6,302 nt of DNA, from positions 1 to 6,302 of the forward strand of contig SKNG01000062.1 in the NCBI GenBank assembly GCA_007120685.1, in the 5' to 3' direction. A program made the position numbers and the translations under genes. Below, piece after piece: positions 1-6,184 of this stretch. Position 1 is the stretch's first letter; every line of letters starts with the position of its first letter. The DNA comes from Paracoccaceae bacterium (lineage in GTDB: Bacteria; Pseudomonadota; Alphaproteobacteria; Rhodobacterales; Rhodobacteraceae). The notes under the pieces were generated by a model. It made no database searches. It was not told the origin of the DNA and worked only from the letters and a program-made list of their open reading frames with translations.

Positions 1-3
1 CGG

Positions 4-21
4 CATACTGTTGCTGTGCAA
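4..21 (+). promoter_or_regulatory. possible promoter -10 and operator ahead of the amidohydrolase operon
   Basis: The first 41 bases are visibly less GC-rich than the genes. They contain a -10-like CATACT (4-9, four of six consensus bases) followed by an interrupted palindrome TTGC-TGT-GCAA (11-21) that would overlap the transcription start. A short palindrome over the start site is a common arrangement for MarR-family repressors, and a marR gene lies in this cluster. The -35 region would be outside the window. Alternatively, one frame reads through from base 2 to a TGA at 29-31 that abuts the ribosome binding site, so this stretch could instead be the tail of an upstream gene in the same operon. 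The sequence does not decide between the two. Confidence 0.25.
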
Positions 22-41
22 ACAAGATTGAAGGGGGTCAC

Positions 42-1208
42 ATGGCTGTCGAGGCAAAGGACACACCCGCCGAGGGCCGCATCCTGATCCGCAACATCGG
101 CCTGCTGCTGACCGGCGATCTGGACGCACCGATCGCCGACAGCGACAGCCTGATGATCCAGGACGGGTTGATCGCCGGGTTTCAGGCCGGCGAGGCCGAT
201 CAGGTGATCGACGCGCAGGGCTGCGCGGTGGCGCCGGGGCTGATCGACGGGCATTGCCATCCGGTTTTCGGCGACTGGACCCCGCGCCAAAACCAGCTTG
301 GCTGGATCGAGATGAACGTCAACGGCGGCGTGACCAGCTTCATCTCGGCCGGCGAGGTGCATCTGCCCGGCCGGCCGAAGGATGCGGAAGGGGTAAAGGC
401 ACTGGCCATGGTCGCCCAGCGCTGCTTCCAGAACTTCCGCCCGCTTGGGGCCAAGGTTCTGGCCGGGGCGCCGGTGGCCGAACTGGATTTCGGGCGCGAT
501 TTCTTCGAAGGGCTGAGGGCCGCCGGCATCCGCCATATCGGCGAAATCGGTCTGGGCACGGTGGCCAAGGGGCCTGATGCGGCGCGCGTCACCGCCTGGT
601 GCCGTGACCTGGGGATAGAGACGATCATGCATTGCGGCGGCCCCTCCATCGCCGGCTCGCATCATGTGACCGCCGAGGACATTCTGGAAGCCCAGCCCGA
701 TGTGATCAGCCATATTAACGGCGGTCCCACGGCGAACCCGCTGGAGGATATCGCGCTTTTGTGCCGCGAGGCGAAGGGGTCTCTGGAAGCGGTCCATAAC
801 GGCAACGAGAAGGCCGCGCTGGTAGCGCTGGAGGCCGCGCAGCAGGCCGACCGGCTGGCCGATTTTCTGATCGGCACCGATGCGCCCGCAGGTTCGGGTG
901 TGCAACCCAACGGGATGCTGCGCATGGTGACGCTGATGGCCAGCCTGGGCGGGCTGGCGCCGGAACGCGCCTGGTGCTGCGCCAGCGGCAATGTGGCGCG
1001 CAAGCGGGGGCTGGAGCAGGGGATCGTCGCGCCCGGGCGGCCGGCCGATCTGGTGTTCATGGACCGGCCCGGCGGTTCGGACGGCGGCGATGTGCTGGGG
1101 GCGATGGCGATGGGCAATATCCCCGGCATCGGCGCGGTCATGATCGACGGCAAGCTGCGCTGCGGGCGCTCACGCGCCACGCCACCGGCGGCGCGGGTGC
1201 CGGCGTAA
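42..1208 (+). CDS. enamidase-like metal-dependent amidohydrolase
   Basis: A 388-residue amidohydrolase-superfamily enzyme, expected to hydrolyse a cyclic amide or enamide using a two-metal centre in the cytoplasm. An N-terminal beta-sandwich (about 12-65) leads into the TIM barrel, and the C-terminal GIVAPGRPADLVFMD stretch closes the sandwich. The metal-ligand set is complete: His71 and His73 (DGHCHP), Glu168 in GEIGLGT as the likely bridging ligand, His197 (MHCGG), His224 (SHINGG) and the catalytic Asp280 (GTDAP). From memory of the family, the segments NGGVTSFISAGEVHLPGRPK, GEIGLGT, SHINGGPTA and DAPxGxG closely match Eubacterium barkeri enamidase, which converts 6-oxo-1,4,5,6-tetrahydronicotinate to 2-formylglutarate and ammonia. 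The length also fits. The ATG has a good AAGGGGG ribosome site (31-37) 4 nt upstream. The next gene starts 10 nt after the stop. The fold and metal site are secure; the substrate is inferred from similarity. A related imidase or other ring-opening amidase remains possible. Confidence 0.9.
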   Translation: MAVEAKDTPAEGRILIRNIGLLLTGDLDAPIADSDSLMIQDGLIAGFQAGEADQVIDAQGCAVAPGLIDGHCHPVFGDWTPRQNQLGWIEMNVNGGVTSFISAGEVHLPGRPKDAEGVKALAMVAQRCFQNFRPLGAKVLAGAPVAELDFGRDFFEGLRAAGIRHIGEIGLGTVAKGPDAARVTAWCRDLGIETIMHCGGPSIAGSHHVTAEDILEAQPDVISHINGGPTANPLEDIALLCREAKGSLEAVHNGNEKAALVALEAAQQADRLADFLIGTDAPAGSGVQPNGMLRMVTLMASLGGLAPERAWCCASGNVARKRGLEQGIVAPGRPADLVFMDRPGGSDGGDVLGAMAMGNIPGIGAVMIDGKLRCGRSRATPPAARVPA

Positions 1209-1218
1209 GGAGAAGGTC

Positions 1219-1803
1219 ATGCAGGCAAAGATTCGCAAGATCGCGGTGTTTCTGGACGAAACCCATATCGAGATCGGCCAGACCATCGCGCCCCCCACAC
1301 GCCGTGCGGCCGCCGTGGCGGTGATCGAGAACCCGTTCGCAGGCCGCTATGAGGCAGATCTGACGCCCCTGATGGAGATCGGCGCCGAAATGGGCAATCT
1401 GCTGGGCCGACGCTGCGTGGCGGCGTTGGGGATCACGCCCGCGCAGGCCGAGAGCTACGGCAAGGCCGCGATGGTGGGCGAGGCGGGCGAGCTGGAACAC
1501 GCCGCCGCCATCCTGCACCCGAAGCTGGGCGCACCCCTGCGCGCGGCGGTGGAAAAGGGCGCGGCGCTGGTGCCCTCGTCGAAAAAGATGGGCGGGCCGG
1601 GGCAGGTGCTGGACGTGCCGCTGGGCCATAAGGACGCGGCCTATGTGCGCAGCCATTTCGACGGGATGGAGGTGCGACTGAACGATGCGCCGCGCGCGGG
1701 TGAGATCATGGTGGCGGTGGCGGTGACCGACTCGGGCCGCCCCTTGCCGCGCGTGGGCGGGCTGACCGCCGATCAGGCCGAGGGCAAAGACGGGCTGCGC
1801 TGA
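1219..1803 (+). CDS. DUF1185 / AA_synth (PF06684) family protein
   Basis: A 194-residue soluble protein of the DUF1185 family, often labelled 'amino acid synthesis family protein'. Recognition rests on the N-terminal strand KIRKIAVFLDETHIEIG, the central YGKAAMVGEAGELEHAAAILHPK, the SSKKMGGPG loop (120-128) followed by the LDVPLGHKDAAYVRSHFD segment (131-148), and AVTDSGRPLPRVGG near the C-terminus. Length is normal for the family. A structure is known for a Bordetella member with a fold variant related to chorismate mutase of the Bacillus type, but to my knowledge the biochemical activity is not established. The conserved Lys, Gly and His residues in the 120-138 region could form a ligand pocket (inference). 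The ATG follows an AAGGAGAAGG ribosome site that begins in the stop of the amidohydrolase gene, so the two are almost certainly co-transcribed. It may act on the product or an isomer of the amidohydrolase reaction. There is no signal peptide or membrane segment. Confidence 0.9.
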   Translation: MQAKIRKIAVFLDETHIEIGQTIAPPTRRAAAVAVIENPFAGRYEADLTPLMEIGAEMGNLLGRRCVAALGITPAQAESYGKAAMVGEAGELEHAAAILHPKLGAPLRAAVEKGAALVPSSKKMGGPGQVLDVPLGHKDAAYVRSHFDGMEVRLNDAPRAGEIMVAVAVTDSGRPLPRVGGLTADQAEGKDGLR

Positions 1804-1827
1804 AACCGCACCGGCCAGGGCGATTTG

Positions 1828-1836
1828 CAGGAGGGG
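1828..1836 (+). promoter_or_regulatory. ribosome binding site fixing the TTG start of the MarR gene
   Basis: CAGGAGGGG lies 5 nt before TTG at 1842, with the GGAGG core 7 nt away. No in-frame ATG precedes the conserved MarR domain, so this site is what supports the TTG start. Confidence 0.7.
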
Positions 1837-1841
1837 CGCGC

Positions 1842-2315
1842 TTGAACGAGGCAGACCTGCCGCAGGAACCGGATGAGGCCGAACAGGGCGCCCGGCGCGG
1901 ACGACGGCGCTATGCGCTGGACGGCCAGGCAGGCTTCCTTCTGCGCCGCGCCCAGCAGCGGCATCTGAGCATCTTTGCCGCGCATATGGCCGAGGGGCTT
2001 ACCGCCCAGCAATTCGCCGCGCTGGCCAAGCTGGCCGAAAACGGCCCGACCTCGCAAAACGCCCTGGGCCGGCAGACGGCGATGGACAATTCCACCATCA
2101 ACGGCGTGGTCAAACGGCTGCATCAGCGCGGGCTGGTAGAGAAGTTTCCCGCCCCCGAAGACAACCGCCTGCACATGCTGCGCCTGACCGAAGAGGGGGT
2201 GCGCGTGCACGACCGTGTGCTGCCCATGGCCATAGAGATCACACGCCTGACGCTGGCGCCGCTAAACCGCAGCGAACAGCAGACCCTGCTGCGGCTATTG
2301 CGAAAAATCGGCTGA
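1842..2315 (+). CDS. MarR-family winged-helix transcriptional regulator
   Basis: A 157-residue dimeric DNA-binding regulator, normally a repressor released by a small aromatic or pathway ligand. The MarR layout is clear: an N-terminal dimerisation helix (about 26-50, AGFLLRRAQQRHLSIFAAHM), then LTAQQFAALAKLAENGPTSQ, a recognition helix around 81-95 (MDNSTINGVVKRLHQR), the wing with the typical Asp-x-Arg (Asp107-Asn-Arg109), the LTEEG segment, and a C-terminal dimerisation helix. The first 25 residues are an acidic then Arg-rich (RRGRRR) extension beyond the core domain. The TTG start is backed by a strong GGAGG. It follows the DUF1185 gene by 38 nt on the same strand and probably regulates this operon, including itself (inference from position). 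The last codons overlap a hairpin that serves the opposing gene as a terminator. I see no clear plus-strand terminator after it. Confidence 0.93.
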   Translation: MNEADLPQEPDEAEQGARRGRRRYALDGQAGFLLRRAQQRHLSIFAAHMAEGLTAQQFAALAKLAENGPTSQNALGRQTAMDNSTINGVVKRLHQRGLVEKFPAPEDNRLHMLRLTEEGVRVHDRVLPMAIEITRLTLAPLNRSEQQTLLRLLRKIG

Positions 2316-2323
2316 TCCAGCCG
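2303..2323 (-). terminator. intrinsic terminator of the sulfotransferase-like gene
   Basis: Read on the minus strand, the sequence is CGGCTG-GAT-CAGCCG followed by ATTTTT: a perfect 6-bp GC-rich stem with a 3-nt loop and a run of five T. It lies about 33 nt past the stop codon of the minus-strand gene. It sits within the last codons and stop of the convergent marR gene. On the plus strand the hairpin is preceded by A5 and has no T run, so it should work mainly in the minus direction. Confidence 0.65.
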
Positions 2324-2355
2324 GTGGGGCGGCCTTCCCAACGATGCGCCGTCGA

Positions 2356-3174
2356 TCACGCCGGCATCGCTTCCCAGTCGCGGCGCCGCCGTTGCGCCTT
2401 GGCCAGCGCACCGGGCAATCGGTCCAGATCGGTGATGATGTCCGCGGCATTGGCCACCCGGTAGCCGAAATGCGTCACCAACGCCTGATGGGGGGTCAGG
2501 GCGTCGGTCAGGGCGTCGATCTCGGCCTCGGTCAGAAACAGAGTCGTTACCGGGCGCAGATCGGTGATACCCCGCGCGCCGGAGCCTTTCTTGCCGCGCA
2601 CCCTGCTGGGGCGGACCGGCAGGCCGAGATGCCGGTTCAGCACCGTGGGGTCGGCCACGAAGTCATCGTAGCGGATCAGCGGAAACCAGGGATATGCGCG
2701 GTGCACGTGGCGCAGGAGCGTTGCCTTGCGCACCCATTGCCGGGTCAGGCGCGTGACCTCGAAACCCGGCCGGCAGTAGCGGCGCAGACAGGAGGCGATC
2801 TGCTGGTACGGGTCGCAGATGGACAGCAGGGCGGTCGAATCCACCCCGAACACCTCGGCAATGGCATCGACGCGCACCAGATTGGGGGGTGAGGCTTCGA
2901 CAAAGGGCCGCCCGCCCGCGGCGTCTTCCCAGGCGCGGCGGATGCGCGGCCAGTCCATCGGGTGTTTCTTCTGCCAGCGCGCGGGGACCAGCATCATCTT
3001 GCGCACTGCCGGCAAGGCCTGCCCTTCGTTGTTGCCATAGGGCGGCAGATAGGCGCCCGCCTGTTCGGCAAGGTATTGCGACATGACCGTGCTGCCGGAA
3101 TTGTTGGGCGCAAAGAGAAAGAAGAAGGCAAGCGATGCGGTCGGCCTGTCGCAGCCCAGAAAGGTCTTTGGCAT
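2356..3174 (-). CDS. divergent sulfotransferase-like P-loop protein
   Basis: A 272-residue protein resembling PAPS-dependent sulfotransferases, which move a sulfuryl group from PAPS to an alcohol or amine. After a hydrophobic strand (15-22) comes the 5'-phosphosulfate loop APNNSGST (22-29). FVEASPPNLVRVDAI (91-105) matches the EKSPPN-type segment of bacterial members. LLSICDPYQQIASCLRRY (116-133) occupies the place of the 3'-phosphate motif. FPLIRYDDFVADP and a following HLGLPV match the later conserved RYEDL-like region. The usual basic residue in the loop is Asn25, and the Arg expected before D-P is Cys120 (codon TGC), so PAPS binding may be weak or altered; an Asn in the loop also occurs in related PNSGST-type proteins. 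No transmembrane segment is clear. The ATG has only a poor ribosome site, but later Met codons would cut the P-loop. A promoter lies upstream (3202-3229) and a terminator downstream. The substrate is unknown; the gene stands alone. Confidence 0.75.
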   Translation of the reverse strand: MPKTFLGCDRPTASLAFFFLFAPNNSGSTVMSQYLAEQAGAYLPPYGNNEGQALPAVRKMMLVPARWQKKHPMDWPRIRRAWEDAAGGRPFVEASPPNLVRVDAIAEVFGVDSTALLSICDPYQQIASCLRRYCRPGFEVTRLTRQWVRKATLLRHVHRAYPWFPLIRYDDFVADPTVLNRHLGLPVRPSRVRGKKGSGARGITDLRPVTTLFLTEAEIDALTDALTPHQALVTHFGYRVANAADIITDLDRLPGALAKAQRRRRDWEAMPA

Positions 3175-3201
3175 GAGGTCTCTGTCACGGAAGCCGGCGC
3201 C

Positions 3202-3229
3202 AGGATAACCGTTGCCTCTGGCGGGTCAA
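3202..3229 (-). promoter_or_regulatory. sigma-70-type promoter of the sulfotransferase-like gene
   Basis: On the minus strand there is TTGACC (3229-3224, five of six consensus bases), a 16-bp spacer and TATCCT (3207-3202, four of six). Transcription would begin near 3195 and leave a leader of roughly 20 nt before the ATG at 3174. Position and spacing are both reasonable. Confidence 0.5.
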
Positions 3230-3336
3230 GGGACGGTGGCGGGCACGAAAGGCCGGGCTTTTCCATCGGTCGATTGATACGATCCCGGTTTTCGCGCGTA
3301 GTCAATGACAGGGGACACGGAGCAAGGGGATGAACG

Positions 3337-3738
3337 ATGCGCCGATTGATGTTTGCCGCCCTGTGTCTGGTGATGGTCGGCCCGGCTGCCATCGCCGATG
3401 AGCCTGGCCCGCGCGCGGTGATCGAGGCGCAGATCGAGGCGTTTCAGGCCGATGATTTCGACACCGCCTTCGACTATGCCAGCGATGCGATCCGCCGCAT
3501 CTTCGGCACGCCAGAGCGCTTTGGCCAGATGGTGCGGCAGGGGTATCCGATGGTCCATCGCCCCGCCGATCTGCGTTTCCTGGACAGCACCGAGCGCGGC
3601 GCACGCACGCTGCAGCGGGTGATGGTGGCCGATCAGGCGCAGCGGTTGCATGTGCTGGAATACGAGATGATCCAGACCGAGGCCGGCTGGCGGATAAATG
3701 GCGTTCGGATCCTGCCCGGGGGCGCGGCGGGTGCCTAG
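3337..3738 (+). CDS. secreted DUF4864 domain protein
   Basis: A 133-residue protein of the DUF4864 family; function unknown. Residues 1-20 form a signal peptide (positive MRR, hydrophobic core LMFAALCLVMVG, AIA-DE cleavage site), so the mature protein of about 113 residues should be periplasmic. The domain begins with AVIEAQIEAFQADDFDTAFD (about 27-46) and continues with the strongly conserved RIFGTPERFGQMVRQGYPMV (54-73), then beta strands ending in WRINGVRILPG. This helix-then-sheet pattern resembles small cone-shaped NTF2/SnoaL-like folds (inference). The start has AAGGGGA 6 nt upstream. It is transcribed away from the sulfotransferase-like gene across a 162-bp gap and is followed by a strong terminator, so it is probably a single-gene unit. 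The mature part has no cysteine and no obvious catalytic motif. Confidence 0.88.
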   Translation: MRRLMFAALCLVMVGPAAIADEPGPRAVIEAQIEAFQADDFDTAFDYASDAIRRIFGTPERFGQMVRQGYPMVHRPADLRFLDSTERGARTLQRVMVADQAQRLHVLEYEMIQTEAGWRINGVRILPGGAAGA

Positions 3739-3800
3739 ACGTGCAACCGCAACAGGGTGTCCCTCGGCCGGTCAAGCCGGCGCCTGCGGGGTGGGCGGGA

Positions 3801-3820
3801 ACGCGCGTTCGAACGCGCGT
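3801..3820. repeat. perfect 20-bp palindrome, centre TTCGAA, CG-alternating arms
   Basis: ACGCGCGTTC followed directly by its exact reverse complement GAACGCGCGT. As RNA it gives an 8-bp stem with a UCGA loop. It lies 3 bp before a second perfect 20-bp palindrome with the same TTCGAA centre. On the plus strand it has no T run after it. On the minus strand it is followed only by TTCCC, so it would be a weak end signal for the convergent selD transcript. It may strengthen the neighbouring terminator or bind a protein. Confidence 0.7.
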
Positions 3821-3823
3821 GAC

Positions 3824-3846
3824 ACGGGCCTTCGAAGGCCCGTTTT
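3824..3846 (+). terminator. intrinsic terminator after the DUF4864 gene
   Basis: ACGGGCCTTC followed by its exact reverse complement GAAGGCCCGT and a short T run (3843-3846). The RNA would form an 8-bp GC-rich stem with a UCGA loop ending in UUUU. It lies about 85 nt past the DUF4864 stop, directly after another perfect palindrome, and should also insulate the convergent selD gene. Confidence 0.8.
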
Positions 3847-3912
3847 CCGCGGCGTCCGCACGGCGTTCCCGTCTCTTGGTTTCCTGGTGAACCCAGCGTG
3901 TTTCAGGCCGGG

Positions 3913-6099
3913 TCAGCCGCTGATTGCCGGGCCCTTATCGATCACGGTCAGATGACCGATCACGGCGGCCGTGTGCCCGATGGCCTGCATGGCCAAGCAT
4001 AACGAATCCGCTTGGTTTTCCGGCACGCTGGCCAGCAATCCCCCCGCCGTCTGCGGGTCGTAGAGCAAGGCTGTGCGCGCATCCTTGGGTAGCGCGACAC
4101 GGCCCAGAAGCGTCGCCCGGTTGGCCGGCGCGACGGATGAGGCGATGCCGCGCGCGGCTAGAGCCTCTGCCCCAGGCAAAATCGGGATGGCGGACAGGTC
4201 CAGCCGCGCGTGTAGCCCGCTGGCGCGCAGCATCTCGTCCAGATGGCCCAGAAGGCCGAAGCCGGTAACGTCGGTCATCGCGCTTGCCGCCTTCGCCAGC
4301 AGCGCCGCCGCATCGCCCTGCGGGCGGGCCAGCAGTGCCCATAGCGCGGCGATATCCCGCCCCTTTGCCGCCTTTGCCATTTCACCCGCCAGCAGCGTGC
4401 CGCTGCCCAGCGGGCGGCTGAGGACAAGCGCCTCGCCCGCCTGCGCGCCGCCCTTGGTCAGCAGCCGGTCGCCGGGCAGACCGGTCACCGTCAGGCCCAG
4501 CGCAAACTCGGCCCCCATGGCGCTGTGCCCGCCGGCAAGCGCCGCGCCGGCGTCGGACAGGGCGCCGGTGACGCCAGCCATGACCTCGGCCAGCGCGCGG
4601 GCCGCCAGTGGTTCGGACTGGCGGGGTAATGTGACATTGACCAGTGCTGCCTGCGGGGTCGCGCCCATCGCCCAGATATCGCCCAGCGCATGCAGCGCGG
4701 CGATGCGGCCCATCAGGAAGGGGTCTTCGGTCAGGGCGCGCAAATGGTCGGTGGCGATGACCTGCCGAGCGCCGCCTACCGTCAGCAGCGCCGCATCATC
4801 GCCCAGCCCCAGCGCCACATCGCCCGAGGGCGCAGGCAGCCCCGAGAGCGCCCCGCGCAGCAGCCCCGGCCCGAGCTTGGCCCCGCAGCCGCCGCAAAGC
4901 GGCTTCTCGCCCAGCGCCTCGGCCAGACCGTCTGCGGCCGGGCGGGGCAGGGCAGGGGGCGGCATAACCGGAAGGTGGTGGAACATGCGCATGAAGCGCG
5001 CGTCGATCCGGTCCTTCAGCCGCCACAGCATCGCGCTTTCCAGCGCCAGCCCCCATTTGTCGGCCAGCGCCGCCTTGCCGCCCAGCGAGACCAGCTTCAG
5101 GTAATCGCGCTGCGGCCGAAAGGCGCGCAACCGCCCGCCCGACAGCGCCCCGCGCAGGTTATGCGCCAGCACCGGTGCCTGGCGCACGGCAAAGACCCCG
5201 GCCTTTGGCCGCGGCGCATGGATCATATGCGCGCAATCGCCGGCGGCAAAGATGGGCGGGTCTGACTGCGCGCGCAGGAAGGAATCGACAGCGATGTAGC
5301 CCTGATGCAGCGGCAGGCCGGTCTCGGCCAGCCAGGGTTGCGGTCGGCTGCCGGCCGCGCCCAGCACCAGCCGCGCCGGCAGCGACCGGCCATCGCTCAG
5401 ATGCAGCGCCTCGGCCGTGACCTCTGCGGACGTGGCGCCGGTGATGACGGCTATCCCGGCGCGGGCCAGATGCGCGGCCAGTCGGGCCTTGGTGCGGTTG
5501 CCGGTCCCGGGCAGGGTTTCGGCGCCACGTTCGACCAGCGCGATCTTCAGCCCCGGCGCCCCGCGCAGCCGGTGGGCCATGGCCAGCGCCAGTTCCACCC
5601 CACCCACGCCGGCGCCGAGAATGGCGATTTCGGGCCGCACCTCGCCGGCATCCACGGCGGCGGCGAAGGCTTCCCAGCGCCCGGCGTAATCGCCCAGCGG
5701 CTTGGCGCTTGTGGCATGTGCCATGTAGCCCGGCAGGTCCGGCAGGTCCGAGGTGATGCCGATATCGAGTGAGGCCACATCGAACCCGACCGCCGGTCTT
5801 CCCGCCAGATGCACCGCGCCGCGCGCCGGGTCGATCCCTTCGGCCCGGCCGAGGATTAGCCGCGCCCCGGCGTGGCGGGCAAGGCGGACGAGGTCCATCT
5901 CCAGCGCGGCTCGGCGGTAATGACCGGCGATCAGGCCGGGCAGCATGCCGGTGTAAGGCGCGGCGGGGTTGGGATCGATCAGCGTCAGGCGTGTGCCGGG
6001 GAGCGGGTTCATCGCCCAGCGCAGAAGGACCAGCGCATGGGCATGGCCGCCGCCGATCAACACCAGATCGCGTGTCAGGGGCAGGGGGTTTGGTTGCAT
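3913..6099 (-). CDS. selD: FAD/NAD(P) oxidoreductase-selenide, water dikinase fusion (SelD)
   Basis: A 728-residue fusion. The C-terminal part (from about 397) is selenide, water dikinase, which makes selenophosphate from selenide and ATP for selenocysteine or 2-selenouridine synthesis. It is complete: CGGCGAK with Cys405 and Lys408 at the positions of E. coli Cys17/Lys20, GDDAA (433-437), TDH (Asp451), ALGDIWAMG (Asp474), AGGHS, TDVTGFG (Asp610) and DPQTAGG (681-687). The N-terminal part is a two-dinucleotide-fold flavoprotein of the TIGR03169 'N-terminal to SelD' type: LIGGGHAH (14-21), LGAGVGGVE (161-169) and FAAGDCAH (284-291). It has a single cysteine (289) and lacks a CxxxxC redox pair, so it looks like NDH-2-type oxidoreductases rather than disulfide reductases. 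Its role is unknown; supplying reduced selenium is a reasonable guess. I prefer ATG 6099, which has GGACGGAG just upstream; the ATG at 6123 adds 8 residues but has no ribosome site. Divergent from the tRNA gene. Confidence 0.95.
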   Translation of the reverse strand: MQPNPLPLTRDLVLIGGGHAHALVLLRWAMNPLPGTRLTLIDPNPAAPYTGMLPGLIAGHYRRAALEMDLVRLARHAGARLILGRAEGIDPARGAVHLAGRPAVGFDVASLDIGITSDLPDLPGYMAHATSAKPLGDYAGRWEAFAAAVDAGEVRPEIAILGAGVGGVELALAMAHRLRGAPGLKIALVERGAETLPGTGNRTKARLAAHLARAGIAVITGATSAEVTAEALHLSDGRSLPARLVLGAAGSRPQPWLAETGLPLHQGYIAVDSFLRAQSDPPIFAAGDCAHMIHAPRPKAGVFAVRQAPVLAHNLRGALSGGRLRAFRPQRDYLKLVSLGGKAALADKWGLALESAMLWRLKDRIDARFMRMFHHLPVMPPPALPRPAADGLAEALGEKPLCGGCGAKLGPGLLRGALSGLPAPSGDVALGLGDDAALLTVGGARQVIATDHLRALTEDPFLMGRIAALHALGDIWAMGATPQAALVNVTLPRQSEPLAARALAEVMAGVTGALSDAGAALAGGHSAMGAEFALGLTVTGLPGDRLLTKGGAQAGEALVLSRPLGSGTLLAGEMAKAAKGRDIAALWALLARPQGDAAALLAKAASAMTDVTGFGLLGHLDEMLRASGLHARLDLSAIPILPGAEALAARGIASSVAPANRATLLGRVALPKDARTALLYDPQTAGGLLASVPENQADSLCLAMQAIGHTAAVIGHLTVIDKGPAISG

Positions 6100-6184
6100 C
6101 GGGCTCCGTCCATCGGCCTGCATCTAAGGCAGCAGGGGTGAGATGGCGAGGCGGTACCGGCGGCTTGACGAGGTGTTTTCCTGC

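Noticed and set aside
662..1656. Minus-strand open frames opposite the amidohydrolase and DUF1185 genes
   Set aside because: No conserved motif, no good ribosome site, and the plus-strand frames are clearly real.
3247..3263. Small hairpin GAAAGG-CCGGG-CTTTTC in the sulfotransferase/DUF4864 spacer
   Set aside because: The stem is short with a G-U pair and no T run follows on either strand. It also lies between divergent genes, where a terminator is not expected.
3274..3302. TTGATA box as a promoter for the DUF4864 gene
   Set aside because: The -35 is fair, but the 17-bp position offers only CGTAGT as -10. A promoter must exist in this spacer, but I cannot place it with confidence.
3767..3781. 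GCCGG-TCAAG-CCGGC hairpin just after the DUF4864 gene
   Set aside because: Only 5 bp of stem without a T run. The palindromes at 3801-3846 are far stronger end signals.
4860..4900. Possibility that SelD itself is a selenoprotein with an in-frame TGA
   Set aside because: Both active-site positions are ordinary Cys codons (Cys402 and Cys405) and the frame has no internal TGA.
4073..5104. Long plus-strand open frame (343 codons) opposite selD
   Set aside because: Its translation is low-complexity (rich in Ala, Ser, Pro, Arg) with no domain, and it lies antisense to the conserved SelD domain. It is a by-product of high GC content.
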